Assembly (NCBI GenBank): GCA_964353355.1
Contig: CAYGVT010000116.1
Coordinates: 1-41,441, forward strand
Length of the DNA: 41,441 nucleotides
Source: CAYGVT01 sp964353355
Lineage (GTDB): Archaea; Thermoplasmatota; DTKX01; GCA-020343715
Direction of reading: 5' to 3'
The first letter of the stretch is position 1. Each line of letters starts with the position of its first letter. The position numbers and the translations under genes were made by a program. A model generated the notes under the pieces. The model ran no database searches. It was not told the DNA's origin and saw nothing but the letters and a program-made list of their open reading frames with translations. Shown here piece after piece: positions 8,278 through 17,900 of this stretch.

Positions 8278-9186
8278 CTACCAGCCGCGCTCCTGGAGCC
8301 GCTCGTTGGGCGGGATGGCGGAGATCTCGACGCCTGGCATCGCCTCGCCCAGGCCCTTGGAGACCTCGGCTATGACCGCGGGGTCGTCGAAGTGCGTGAC
8401 CGCCTCGACGATGGCCTTGGCGCGCGAGGCAGGGTCCGAGGACTTGAAGATGCCGGAGCCCACGAACACGCCGTCGGCGCCCAGCTGCATCATCATCGCG
8501 GCGTCCGCGGGCGTGGCGAGGCCGCCCGCGGCGAAGTTCACGACGGGCAGCCGCTGCAGCGACGCGACCTCCTTGAGCACGAGGAAGGGCGCGCGAATCT
8601 CCTGCGCCACGCGGAGTATCTCGTGGTCGTCCTTCCCCGCGAGCTCGTGCACGGCGGTGTCGATGGCGCGGAAGTGCCGGACCGCCTCGATGACGTTGCC
8701 GGTGCCGGCCTCGCCCTTCGTGCGGACCATGGCCGCGCCCTCGTCGATGCGCCTGCAGGCCTCGCCCAGGTTCGTGGCGCCGCACACGAACGGCACCTTG
8801 AAACGGCTCTTGTCGACGTGCCTGAAGGGGTCGGCAGGCGTGAGTACCTCGGACTCGTCGATCATGTCCACGCCCAGCGACTCGAGCACCTGGGCCTCGA
8901 CGAAGTGCCCGATGCGGCACTTGGCCATGACGGGGATGGTGACGGCGTCGATGATCTCGATTATCTTCCTGGGGTCGGCCATGCGGGCCACGCCGCCCTG
9001 TGCGCGGATGTCCGCGGGCACGCGCTCGAGGGCCATGACGGCCACGGCCCCCGATTGCTCGGCGACGGAGGCCTGCTCGGCGTTCGTGACGTCCATGATG
9101 ACGCCGCCCTTCTGCATCTTGGCGAAGCCCCTCTTCAGGAGCTCGGTCCCGTGCCGGAACTTCGTGAGGTCGAGGTTGACGGGCAT
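8278..9186 (-). CDS. pdxS: pyridoxal 5'-phosphate synthase lyase subunit PdxS
   Basis: A 302-residue TIM-barrel enzyme of the deoxyxylulose-5-phosphate-independent vitamin B6 pathway. It makes PLP from ribose 5-phosphate, glyceraldehyde 3-phosphate and ammonia supplied by PdxT. The match is close to full length: KMQKGGVIMD (Asp32), the first Schiff-base lysine Lys89 in MAKCRIGHFVEA, the second lysine Lys157 in VRTKGEAGTG, and the phosphate-binding FAAGG and VFVGSGIF segments. I chose the ATG at 9186 because GGAGGT lies six bases upstream and family proteins start there. Further in-frame ATGs at 9192 and 9225 exist, the latter with its own GGAGG. No pdxT is in the window. The leader upstream is hairpin-rich. 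Confidence 0.96.
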   Translation of the reverse strand: MPVNLDLTKFRHGTELLKRGFAKMQKGGVIMDVTNAEQASVAEQSGAVAVMALERVPADIRAQGGVARMADPRKIIEIIDAVTIPVMAKCRIGHFVEAQVLESLGVDMIDESEVLTPADPFRHVDKSRFKVPFVCGATNLGEACRRIDEGAAMVRTKGEAGTGNVIEAVRHFRAIDTAVHELAGKDDHEILRVAQEIRAPFLVLKEVASLQRLPVVNFAAGGLATPADAAMMMQLGADGVFVGSGIFKSSDPASRAKAIVEAVTHFDDPAVIAEVSKGLGEAMPGVEISAIPPNERLQERGW

Positions 9187-9265
9187 GCGCATACCTCCTT
9201 GCGGCCCAGACCGCAGGGGGTTCATGTAAACAGCCCCTCCTACTTGAAGCTTTCGCGCCATGCCA

Positions 9266-9407
9266 CGGTCTGTCGCGACCGGACCGGTCTAGGAGCGGGG
9301 AGGGGCCGTGCGGGGGCGGCCCGCGACGGTAGGGTTGGGACCTAGGCGTCGGTTCGAATACTGCTCCATACCGTCGTCCCCAGGCGGACCCCTGGAGCAG
9401 CCAGGGG
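9266..9407 (-). promoter_or_regulatory. structured candidate 5' leader of pdxS
   Basis: Four inverted repeats lie between pdxS and a shared A/T tract. They are CCCCTGG/CCAGGGG (9389-9407), CGACGGTA/TACCGTCG (9324-9331 with 9369-9376), GGGCCG/CGGCCC (9303-9322) and CGGTC/GACCG (9266-9281). If the minus-strand TATA-like sequence at 9427-9436 is used, all four would be inside the pdxS 5'-UTR. A regulatory role is inference. Confidence 0.3.
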
Positions 9408-9426
9408 GGGTGCTGGAGATGGAAAC

Positions 9427-9436
9427 GTTTTTTAGG
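9427..9436. promoter_or_regulatory. T/A tract usable as TATA box in both directions
   Basis: TTTTTTAGGG on the plus strand is about 42 bp before the ATG at 9473. Read on the minus strand the tract gives CCTAAAAAAC, which would start a transcript near 9405 toward pdxS. The plus-strand use is more certain than the minus-strand use. Confidence 0.45.
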
Positions 9437-9472
9437 GGATAGCGCATTGCCAGACCGGACCCAGGGGATGCT

Positions 9473-12400
9473 ATGTTGGCATTATTCGGTAGTAACGCCC
9501 CACGCGCCCGCACATGGCGAAAGCTCGCCCCCTCCGGGGCAAGGGCCACGCTCGTCGTGCTCGTGGCGCTCGCGATAGTGACCTCTCTCCCGATGTCCAG
9601 CTCGCCCGTGGAGGGTGCGAGGACCGTGAGCGTGTTCAGCGACGGCTCTGATATCGCCATCGTAGAGTTCACGACGACGCCCTCGCCGGGCGAGAGGCAG
9701 GTCGTGTACTTCAAGATAAAGCCGGACGTGGAGGTCGTATCCGCCCACGTCAACATGACCAGCACGATGTTCGAGCGGTACTTCGAGGCGTTCGGCTCAG
9801 GCACCTCCCTGCTGCCCTACGCCATCGACCTCTCGGGCGACGTCGACGCGGATGGCTACACCGACCTCATCCTCACGACGCCCGGCTCCAACGGCGGCGC
9901 CGGCATCGTCTTCGGCCTGTTCGGGCAGGCGGGCGGCTTCGCCTTCCCGTTGAACGTGCGCATCGATGGCACGACCGCCAACGACTACATGGGCTGGAGC
10001 CTGTCGTGCGGCGGCGACCTCAACAACGACGGGAGGGACGACCTGGCGGTGGGTACGATCCAGATCGACTTCACGGCCCCGCCATCGGGCACCGGCGCCG
10101 GCAAGGTGAACATCCACTGGGGCGGCGCGACCGTCAACGCGACGGTCGACACGTCCCGCAGCTACGGCTCGACCGGGGACGCATTCGGCTGGTCGGTCTC
10201 AACGACCGGTGACGTCAACCGCGACGGGCGCACCGACATGGCGGTCGGCGCCCCCAGGCACATCGTCAACGAGGACAATCCGGGCCTGGCCTATGTCTAC
10301 CTCTCGGGGAAGGGAGGGCCGGGCGCGACCCCCAACATCACCCTCACCGGTGACGACGATGGCGACGCCTTCGGGTACAAGACCGACATCTGCGGCGACG
10401 TGGACGGCGACGGCTACGACGACGTCCTGGTGACGGCCCCGAGCCACAACGGGACGACCGACTACGACATCGGCAAGGCCTACCTGTTCCTCGGCGATCC
10501 CGCGGGCATCGGGACCTCGCCCGCATGGACCTACACCGGCGGGGCGCAGGGGGACCTGTTCGGCTACTCGGCGAAGGGCATCGGTGACGTGAACGGGGAC
10601 GGGTACGATGACATCGCCATCGGCGCGCCCACGGCGGACACCTCCACCGCGACCGACGCGGGCAAGGTCTACGTGTTCTACGGCCATTCCTCGGGCCCGT
10701 CCACGTCGCCGGACGTGACCCTCGAGGGCGTCCAGGCCAACGGTCACTTCGGCTTCTCCATCGGCAACCTGGGAGACGCGGACGCGGACGGCCTGCCAGA
10801 CATGTCCATCGGCGCACCCGACGTCGACAACGGGACCCTGTCCAGCGCCGGCGCGGTCTACGTCGTCTTCGGCGACAGCGGGGGCCTCTCATCGACGCCC
10901 GACCTGGCCAAGTACGGTACCACGGCGGACATGGACTTCGGCAACAGCCTGGCCCCCGGTGGCGACGGCGACGGCGATGGCTTCGCCGACATGCTCATAG
11001 GGGACTACACGGCCCAGGGCACATTCATCTTCTACGGCAGCGGCGCGGTCAAGAACCCGATAGTCTACTTCGACAACACGCAGATAATCAAAGTCGATGG
11101 CAGCCTGAGGGGGCCCAGGCAGAGCGTCGACTTCACGGCGATGGTCAACGCGTACATCGCGGCCCACAGGAACGAGGTCGACGAGAACGGCGACCTGCTC
11201 GTGCCCCTCAACGTGACCTTCGCCTCCCGCGGCAAGCTCCTGCTCACCGACCTGAACATCCTCTTCTTCAGGCTCACGGCGCCGGCCGGCCTCAGGGCCG
11301 CCCCCGTGGCGCAGGGCAACTCGGTCCAGCTGACGTGGGATACCCAGATGGGCGACGACACTTCGGCCTTCGCCCTCGAGATGTGGAACGGGACGGGCTG
11401 GCAGGAGCTGAGGAAGATCCCGCGCCTCAACACGTCCCACACCCTGGTTGGTCTCGTGGACGGGACGGAGTACGAGTTCCGGCTGCGCGGCTACGATGGC
11501 GGCGTGCAGCGCTACTCGGAGCCCTCTAACACGGTCAAGGTCACACCGAGGGACACGCTGCCGCCCGCCAAGGTCATCAACGTCACGGCCAAGGGCGTGG
11601 CCGCGGTGCGGGGCATCAACATCACGTGGGACGCAACGGACCCCGACACCGTGCACTACGAGGTGTGGGCCAACAAGACCGGCGCGTGGGCGGTGCTCGC
11701 CAACGTGTCCGCGCCGGAGACTTGGTACGTCGACACGGACATCGACGACGGCCCCAAGTACTGGTACCGCGTGCGGGCATGGGACGAGGTGCCGCAGCTC
11801 GGTGAATCCTCGGCCATCATCTCGGGCTACCTGCCGGACACGACCGCGCCAGTGACGCCGGACGGCCTGCGCGCCGAGGCGCTCCCCGAGGGCAACACGC
11901 TGCGCATCACCTGGGACCTCAACACGGACGACACGGTCTCCTACTCGCTGCAGAGCAACAGGACCGGCGAGTGGAGGGAGATCGCGAAGCTGGGCCGGGC
12001 GACCGGCGAGTACATCGACAGGGGCCTCGTGGACGGCGCCAGGCTCTACTACAGGGTCGGGGCCGAGGACGAGTCCAAGAACCCCTCCAACTATACCGCC
12101 CCCGTCTGGGGCGTGCCCAAGGACACAGTACCCCCGGCCAAGCCCCTCGGCGTGATCGTCTCGCCGCGCGCGGTCGGCAACACGCTGCGCGTCGAGTGGA
12201 CCCAGAACTTCGACGACACGGCCTCCTACCGCATCTACATCCTGAACGGCGGCTCGTGGGACAGGCTCGTCGAGGTCCCCGCCGGCACGCTCTACTACGA
12301 CGCCATCGCCCTCGTCGACGGCCAGAGCTACCAGCTTCACGTGACCGCCGTGGACGACGCGGGGCTCGAGTCCGAGCCGAGCGACCCCGGGAGCGGCACA

Positions 12401-13828
12401 CCGAGGGACATGCAGTTCCCCACGATACCCACGGGCATCAGGCTCACGCTCGCGCCCGAGGGCTCGGCCGTCAACGTCAGCTGGGCCGCCAACTTCGACG
12501 ACGCGGTCGAGTACAAGATATACCGTTTCGAGGAGGGCGTGTGGACGCGCATCGCCACCCTATCGGACGGGGAGACCTGGTACATGGACGCCGGCCTCGA
12601 CAACGGCATGCCCTACGCGTACGTGGTCACCGCCATCGACGAGGTCGGCAACGAGTCTCCCTACTCCGAGCGCAAGGAGGCCGTACCCCTGGACACGGTG
12701 GCGCCCGCGAGGCCTGTCTTCATCGGCATGCCCTCCAAGGTGCGCGACAAGGACCTCACGGTCATCGGCAGGTGCGAGCCGTTCGCGAAGATAACTCTCC
12801 ACGTCAACAAGCTCTCGCAGCCAGAGGTCGATTGCAACGCCACTGGCTTCTACACCACGCAGGTCCGCCTGCGCTCAGGCAGCAACGAGGTCTACGCCGT
12901 GGCCGCTGACGGCTCGGGCCTCACGACCGAGAGCGAGCGGATGACCCTGTTCGTGGACGAGTTGGCCCCAGGCATCCTGAGCACCTCGCCCGCCAACGGG
13001 GACGTGCAGGTCGACCCCGAGGGCCTGGTCATCGAGTACATCTTCACAGAGGACATCGCGCCCAGCAAGCTCATCGTGGTCCTCATCGAGGGCAAGGAGA
13101 CCAGCTACGCCACCATCCTCCTCAAGCTGTCGCAGCCGGGCGCCATCACGACGACCATGCTCTCCTACATCAGGCAGGACCTGCGCGCCACCTTCAACAC
13201 CAGCGCGCAGCTGAAGGGCGGCAGGTCGTACACGGTGGTGCTCAAGGGGGTCGAGGACGTCGCGGGCAACCCCCAGGCGACCGAGGGCAACCTCGGCCTG
13301 TGGGCGTTCAGCTTCAGCACCTCCGGCACCACCCCCACTCCCGACGGCGACGGGGACGGTGGCGGGGGCATCGGCAGCGCCCTCCTCATGGGCATCGCGG
13401 TCCTCATCATCATCATCGTCATCATCGTCGTGGCCGTCTTCGTCATGAGGGCGGGCGCCAGGGGCGAGACGGTGGTCATGGACCGCGAGATGGGCGAGGG
13501 CCCGAAGCCCGAGCTGACCGCGGAGGAGTCGCGCCCGGACGTCCGGGACCTGTACAAGCAGGCCTACGACGAGCGCGGGGGCGAGGTCGAGAAGCACGAG
13601 GTCGACGCGGGCCTGGGCTCCTGGCTCGCCGCGCAGGAGCAGGCGAGCAAGACCGCCGACGAGGAGACCAAGCGCCTCGTGGCCGAGATGGCCAAGCAGC
13701 CCGCGCCGCCGGCCGAGACCGGCCCCATCGAGCAGATACCACCCGGCCTGGCAGAGGAGCTGGCGGCGAAGGCAGAGGCCGAGAGGGAGGCGGAGGGCGC
13801 CACGGACGACAAGGTCGAGGGGGCCTGA
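9473..13828 (+). CDS. integrin-alpha-like FG-GAP propeller, FnIII and Ig-like surface protein
   Basis: A 1,451-residue secreted, membrane-anchored protein with a long basic n-region and a hydrophobic signal core (about residues 28-45). Seven FG-GAP repeats occupy about 115-520. Each carries a calcium-loop motif, for example GDVDADGYTD, GDLNNDGRDD, GDVNRDGRTD, GDVDGDGYDD and GDVNGDGYDD, which predicts a complete seven-bladed propeller. Five fibronectin type III repeats follow at about 600-1075, with recurring NxLRI/VxW and YxxRxxAxD patterns. An Ig-like domain (about 1075-1160) and an SbsA-type Ig-like domain (about 1160-1283, SPANGDVQVD to DVAGNPQATEG) precede a very Ile/Val-rich TM helix (about 1302-1325). 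The cytoplasmic tail of about 125 residues is acidic. A role in adhesion or cell-surface recognition is inferred from the architecture. Confidence 0.9.
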   Translation: MLALFGSNAPRARTWRKLAPSGARATLVVLVALAIVTSLPMSSSPVEGARTVSVFSDGSDIAIVEFTTTPSPGERQVVYFKIKPDVEVVSAHVNMTSTMFERYFEAFGSGTSLLPYAIDLSGDVDADGYTDLILTTPGSNGGAGIVFGLFGQAGGFAFPLNVRIDGTTANDYMGWSLSCGGDLNNDGRDDLAVGTIQIDFTAPPSGTGAGKVNIHWGGATVNATVDTSRSYGSTGDAFGWSVSTTGDVNRDGRTDMAVGAPRHIVNEDNPGLAYVYLSGKGGPGATPNITLTGDDDGDAFGYKTDICGDVDGDGYDDVLVTAPSHNGTTDYDIGKAYLFLGDPAGIGTSPAWTYTGGAQGDLFGYSAKGIGDVNGDGYDDIAIGAPTADTSTATDAGKVYVFYGHSSGPSTSPDVTLEGVQANGHFGFSIGNLGDADADGLPDMSIGAPDVDNGTLSSAGAVYVVFGDSGGLSSTPDLAKYGTTADMDFGNSLAPGGDGDGDGFADMLIGDYTAQGTFIFYGSGAVKNPIVYFDNTQIIKVDGSLRGPRQSVDFTAMVNAYIAAHRNEVDENGDLLVPLNVTFASRGKLLLTDLNILFFRLTAPAGLRAAPVAQGNSVQLTWDTQMGDDTSAFALEMWNGTGWQELRKIPRLNTSHTLVGLVDGTEYEFRLRGYDGGVQRYSEPSNTVKVTPRDTLPPAKVINVTAKGVAAVRGINITWDATDPDTVHYEVWANKTGAWAVLANVSAPETWYVDTDIDDGPKYWYRVRAWDEVPQLGESSAIISGYLPDTTAPVTPDGLRAEALPEGNTLRITWDLNTDDTVSYSLQSNRTGEWREIAKLGRATGEYIDRGLVDGARLYYRVGAEDESKNPSNYTAPVWGVPKDTVPPAKPLGVIVSPRAVGNTLRVEWTQNFDDTASYRIYILNGGSWDRLVEVPAGTLYYDAIALVDGQSYQLHVTAVDDAGLESEPSDPGSGTPRDMQFPTIPTGIRLTLAPEGSAVNVSWAANFDDAVEYKIYRFEEGVWTRIATLSDGETWYMDAGLDNGMPYAYVVTAIDEVGNESPYSERKEAVPLDTVAPARPVFIGMPSKVRDKDLTVIGRCEPFAKITLHVNKLSQPEVDCNATGFYTTQVRLRSGSNEVYAVAADGSGLTTESERMTLFVDELAPGILSTSPANGDVQVDPEGLVIEYIFTEDIAPSKLIVVLIEGKETSYATILLKLSQPGAITTTMLSYIRQDLRATFNTSAQLKGGRSYTVVLKGVEDVAGNPQATEGNLGLWAFSFSTSGTTPTPDGDGDGGGGIGSALLMGIAVLIIIIVIIVVAVFVMRAGARGETVVMDREMGEGPKPELTAEESRPDVRDLYKQAYDERGGEVEKHEVDAGLGSWLAAQEQASKTADEETKRLVAEMAKQPAPPAETGPIEQIPPGLAEELAAKAEAEREAEGATDDKVEGA

Positions 13829-13837
13829 GGGCCTCCC

Positions 13838-13851
13838 CGGCCTTGCGGCCG
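13838..13851. terminator. small hairpin after the FG-GAP/FnIII gene
   Basis: CGGCC-TTGC-GGCCG lies ten bases after the stop codon. It may mark a 3' end. No T-run follows. Confidence 0.25.
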
Positions 13852-13893
13852 TGACCGACCGGCGTCCTCCAGTGGCATGCGCGAGGTGGGCCC

Positions 13894-14865
13894 TTGACAG
13901 TGGAGACCATAGTCGTCCATGGAGGGGCCTGGGCCATCCCGGACGATGCGGTGGAGGCGCACCTGCGGGGCTGCTCGAGGGCGGCCGAGGTCGGCTCCAA
14001 TGCTCTCGAGAGGGGTGGGACCGCGGTGGACGCGGTCGAGGCCGCCGTCCGCGAGATGGAGGAGGACCCCACCTACGACGCGGGCAGGGGCGCCTTCCTC
14101 AACCGTGAGGGCGTCATAGAGCTCGACGCGAGCATCATGGACGGCGCGTCGCTCAGGGCGGGCTCGGTCGCGGCCGTGCGCAACATCCTCCACCCGGTCA
14201 CCCTCGCGCGCAGGGTGATGGAGCTCACCGACCACGTCATGCTGGTGGGCGAGGGGGCCAACCTGTTCGCGGCCGAGGCCGGCATCTCGACCGTCCCCGA
14301 GGAGGAGCTTCTGGTGGGCCGCGAGCTCGAGCGGTGGAGGGCGCTCCTGAAGGACCCCAGGTTCCGCGCCAGGGTGATCTTCGAGCCCCCATCGGCCAGG
14401 TCAGCCGACGGGGGCGGCCGCGGCGACACCGTGGGCGCGGTCGCGCTCGACCGCGACGGCCACGTGGCCGCGGCCACGTCCACGGGCGGCACGCCGAAGA
14501 AGCGCATGGGGCGCGTGGGGGACTCCCCCATCGTGGGAGCGGGCGCCTACGCGGACGACGCCGCGGGGGCGGTCTCGGCGACGGGCTGGGGCGAGCCCAT
14601 CATGCGCTCCTGCCTGAGCCTGCGGGTGCTCTCCCCCCCGCCCCGCGCGGGGGGCCTCGCGGACGCGGCCAGGACGGCCCTCGAGGACATGCTCGCGCGG
14701 TTCGACGGCCGCGGGGGGGTCATATGCCTGGCCCCTGGGGGCGAGGTCGCGGCCAGGTTCACTACGCCCCGGATGGCCCACGCTGTCTGGAGGCGGGACG
14801 GGCGGGGCGTGCGCGCCGCCATCGACGTGGAGACCCTCATGGCCCCCCACGCCCAGGCGCCCTGA
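13894..14865 (+). CDS. isoaspartyl peptidase / plant-type L-asparaginase (Ntn-hydrolase)
   Basis: A 323-residue precursor of the asparaginase-2 Ntn-hydrolase family, which self-cleaves into two chains. VVHGGAW is at the N-terminus, YDAGRGAFLNREGVIELDASIMDG is the family core, and the GDTVGAVALD motif carries the likely nucleophile Thr179, the first residue of the mature beta chain. ATSTGGTPKKRMGRVGDSPIVGAGAYAD is the characteristic substrate-loop region. It hydrolyses isoaspartyl dipeptides and/or asparagine, so it may act in protein-damage turnover. The TTG at 13894 has GAGGTG five bases upstream; a GTG at 13900 is the alternative. It lies 65 bp after the preceding gene on the same strand and may share its transcript. 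Confidence 0.93.
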   Translation: MTVETIVVHGGAWAIPDDAVEAHLRGCSRAAEVGSNALERGGTAVDAVEAAVREMEEDPTYDAGRGAFLNREGVIELDASIMDGASLRAGSVAAVRNILHPVTLARRVMELTDHVMLVGEGANLFAAEAGISTVPEEELLVGRELERWRALLKDPRFRARVIFEPPSARSADGGGRGDTVGAVALDRDGHVAAATSTGGTPKKRMGRVGDSPIVGAGAYADDAAGAVSATGWGEPIMRSCLSLRVLSPPPRAGGLADAARTALEDMLARFDGRGGVICLAPGGEVAARFTTPRMAHAVWRRDGRGVRAAIDVETLMAPHAQAP

Positions 14866-14942
14866 GGGGAGCCCTGGCATGGCCTCCCCCCTCCTCTTGG
14901 AGCCCATAATGGCCAGTGAAGTCGGTGAATCAAGCCTGGAAC

Positions 14943-14952
14943 CATAAATTTG
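14943..14952 (+). promoter_or_regulatory. TATA box of the first beta-helix operon
   Basis: CATAAATTTG predicts transcription from about 14973. That is downstream of the ATG at 14963, so the first usable start is the ATG at 14990. The 75 bp between the asparaginase stop and this box show no other feature. Confidence 0.55.
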
Positions 14953-14989
14953 AAATACGGCAATGGGCTTCATTAAGGCGGGTAGCCTT

Positions 14990-17900
14990 ATGCATCCCGA
15001 CTGGATGAGGGGCCTTGGTGTGAGGCCCCACCTGCTCCTGACCTTGTGCGCCGTCCTCCTGGCCGTCCTGGCGCTCGCGCTGACCGCCTCCGCCCAGACC
15101 AACCCCCCCGCGAGCGGCGACTGGACCATCAACGACGTCACCACCATCTCCAACCAGGCCGTGCTCATCAAGGGCTCCGTCAACGTCAACGGGGGCGGCA
15201 GGCTCACGCTGGACAACGTCGCGCTCTCCGTCCAGCCCAGCAACGAGGGCAGCAACGGCCTGACCGTCAACAGCAACGGCCGCCTCACCATGACCGGTGG
15301 CTCGTACGGCTCTGCGAACACGATGCACGTCAAGTTCACCGTCAACTCGGGCGCGACGGTCGCGATGGAGAAGGTCACCGTCTCCGACCTGTGGCAGGAC
15401 GCCACCAAGACCGGCTCCCCGGGAGACATCTCCTGGCAGGACAACATCAGGGGCGGCATGGTCATCAGCTCGGGCTCCGTCACGGTCACCAACTGCACCT
15501 TCACGCGCAACGACCGGGTCGCCATGACCATACTGACCGGCTCGCCGGTCATCAGGGGCTGCTACTTCGACAAGTCGGCCTACTTCACCTACTACGACAG
15601 CGGCTACTACTACATGAACAGGGACGCGTACGGCATCATCGCGATCGGTTCCACCCCCCAGATCGAGGGCTGCACGTTCAACGAGATGGGCGACTGGGAC
15701 ACGGCCTTCAACGACTGGACGGACTACTACTACGGCTACACGTACCTCTCGCTCGAGGGCTGCGGCATCCTGGCGTACGGGGGCGCCCCCTCCATCTCCG
15801 GCTGCACCTTCACCGACATCGGCCGGAACCCCGCGAGCGGCTACTACTACGTCTACGTGCCCAGTGCGGGCCGCTACGTCTACTTCTACTTCTACCAGCC
15901 CTACATGGCGGGCTGCGTCCGTGCGATCGACACGATGATGCTCGACCTGCACGACTGCAACTTCACCGGCAACTTCCAGGGCTACCACTACGCCTACCAG
16001 GCCACGCAGTCCACCTACGCCGTCGTGGTGCAGGGCGGCAGGGCCCTCGTCCACGACATCCGCGTCATCACCAACGGGGGCGGCGCGCTCTTCTCGTCCG
16101 CGGACGAGCTCACGTTCAGGGACAGCATCGTGATGGACTTCACGAAGTACGGCGTAAGCCTCATGGGCGGGGGCTCCCAGAGCGTCTACCGCATCGTGCT
16201 CAACGGCACGGCTGACCTCAGGCGGCAGGGCGAGGAGCAGGGCGTCCGGGTCGAGGACATGTCGGTCCTCCCCAACGTCCACGACCTCAACATCTCGTTC
16301 GTGGCCTACGGCCTCTACGTCGAGCAGACGCCGCTTTGCAGGTTCCGCGACATCACCATCAACAACACCACGCGCAAGGTCTACTGCAACTACGGCCGCG
16401 TGGACTGCTACAACGTCACCGCCGGGCCCAACGACTGCGAGCTCGGCTGGGGGCAGGGCGAGATCAACCTCTACTTCAACCTCTGGTTCCTCGTGACGTG
16501 GCAGAACGGCGTGCGCATCCCGGGCGCGGTGGTGCAGGTCTTCAACGAGTCCGACGGGCTTCTGCTCGCGGTGCAGTCCGCCGAGGACGGGACCGTGCCG
16601 ACCCTCACGCTCCTCCAGACCAAGATGACCGGCACCCAGGGCCAGCGGACGACGACCACCAACGACCCGCTCAAGACCAGCGCCTTCGCGAACGGCACCA
16701 TGTCGGACGTCTACGAGTTCGCGTTCCAGAACAACACCTACTTCCACGTGGTCGTGTGGGACAGGACGCCCCCCAGCATGGTCATCTACACGCCCAAGCC
16801 CAACCACGCGCAGAACACGACCTCGCTGCAGGTGAGGGGTGTCGCGTTCGACTTCGGCTCGGGCCTGCTCGGCGTCGAGGTCTCGGTCGACGGCCAGAGC
16901 TGGGCGCGCGCCGACGGATGGCTCACGTGGAACATCACGCTGGAGCTCGAGGAGGGCGTATACGACCTGCAGGTCAAGGGCCTCGACATCGGCGGCGGCT
17001 CCTCGATCACGCTCATCAAGAACGTGACCGTCGACCTCACCCGCCCGTGGCTCCGCATAACCCAGCCCAAGCAGGCGTTCATCTACACCAACTCGACCTC
17101 CATCACCATCATAGGCCAGGCCGAGATCGGCTCGCGCGTGTTCATCAACGGCGACGAGCTCGTGACGGTGGGCGGCCAGTTCTACACGCAGCGCAGCTTC
17201 TCATCAGAGGGCCTCAACGTCTACGAGCTGGTGGCGGCCGACCTCGTGGGCAACCGCAACGTGACGCTGCTGTACGTCTACCAGGACATCACGGACCCCG
17301 TGCTCATCATCGAGCACCCCACCGAGGACCTCATCACCAACGAGCGCGCGCTCGAGGTCTCGGGCCTCACCGACCCCGAGGTCAAGCTCACCATAAACGG
17401 CATCGACGTGCCCGTCGAGGGCGGCCTGTTCACGCTCGACATGAGCCTGGTCGAGGGCATGAACGTCATCCAGGTCGAGGCAGTGGACCTCGCGCAGAAC
17501 CACCGGAGCGCCACCTTGCGGGTCACCTACGACACGCGCCCGCCCAAGGTGACGATGGCGTTCCCGGCGCAGGACGTGGTGGTGAACACCTCCAACGTCG
17601 TGGTGGCCGGGACGGTGGACGTGGACGTGCAGCTCGTGCGCGTCAACCACGTCCAGGTGCCCGTCAGGAACGGTGCGTTCTCCAAGGACTTCAAGCTCGA
17701 CGAGGGCAGCAACCTCATCCAAGTCGACGTGGTGGACCGCGCGGGCAACGCGGTCACCAGGACCTACACCGTCACGCTGGACACCGAGGCGCCCTCGCTC
17801 GCGCTCGAATCGCCCGCCGACGGCTCCTACTCCTCGACCCGGAACGCGCTTGTCATCGGCCGCGCCGAGGTCGGGGCGACGGTGACCATCAACGGCGTGC

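Noticed and set aside
9345..9365. tRNA T-loop-like GGTTCGAAT
   Set aside because: The flanking bases cannot form a five-base-pair T-stem and no acceptor or anticodon arm is present.
14963..14989. nine-codon upstream extension of A1 (MGFIKAGSL)
   Set aside because: The TATA box at 14943-14952 predicts transcription starting downstream of this ATG.
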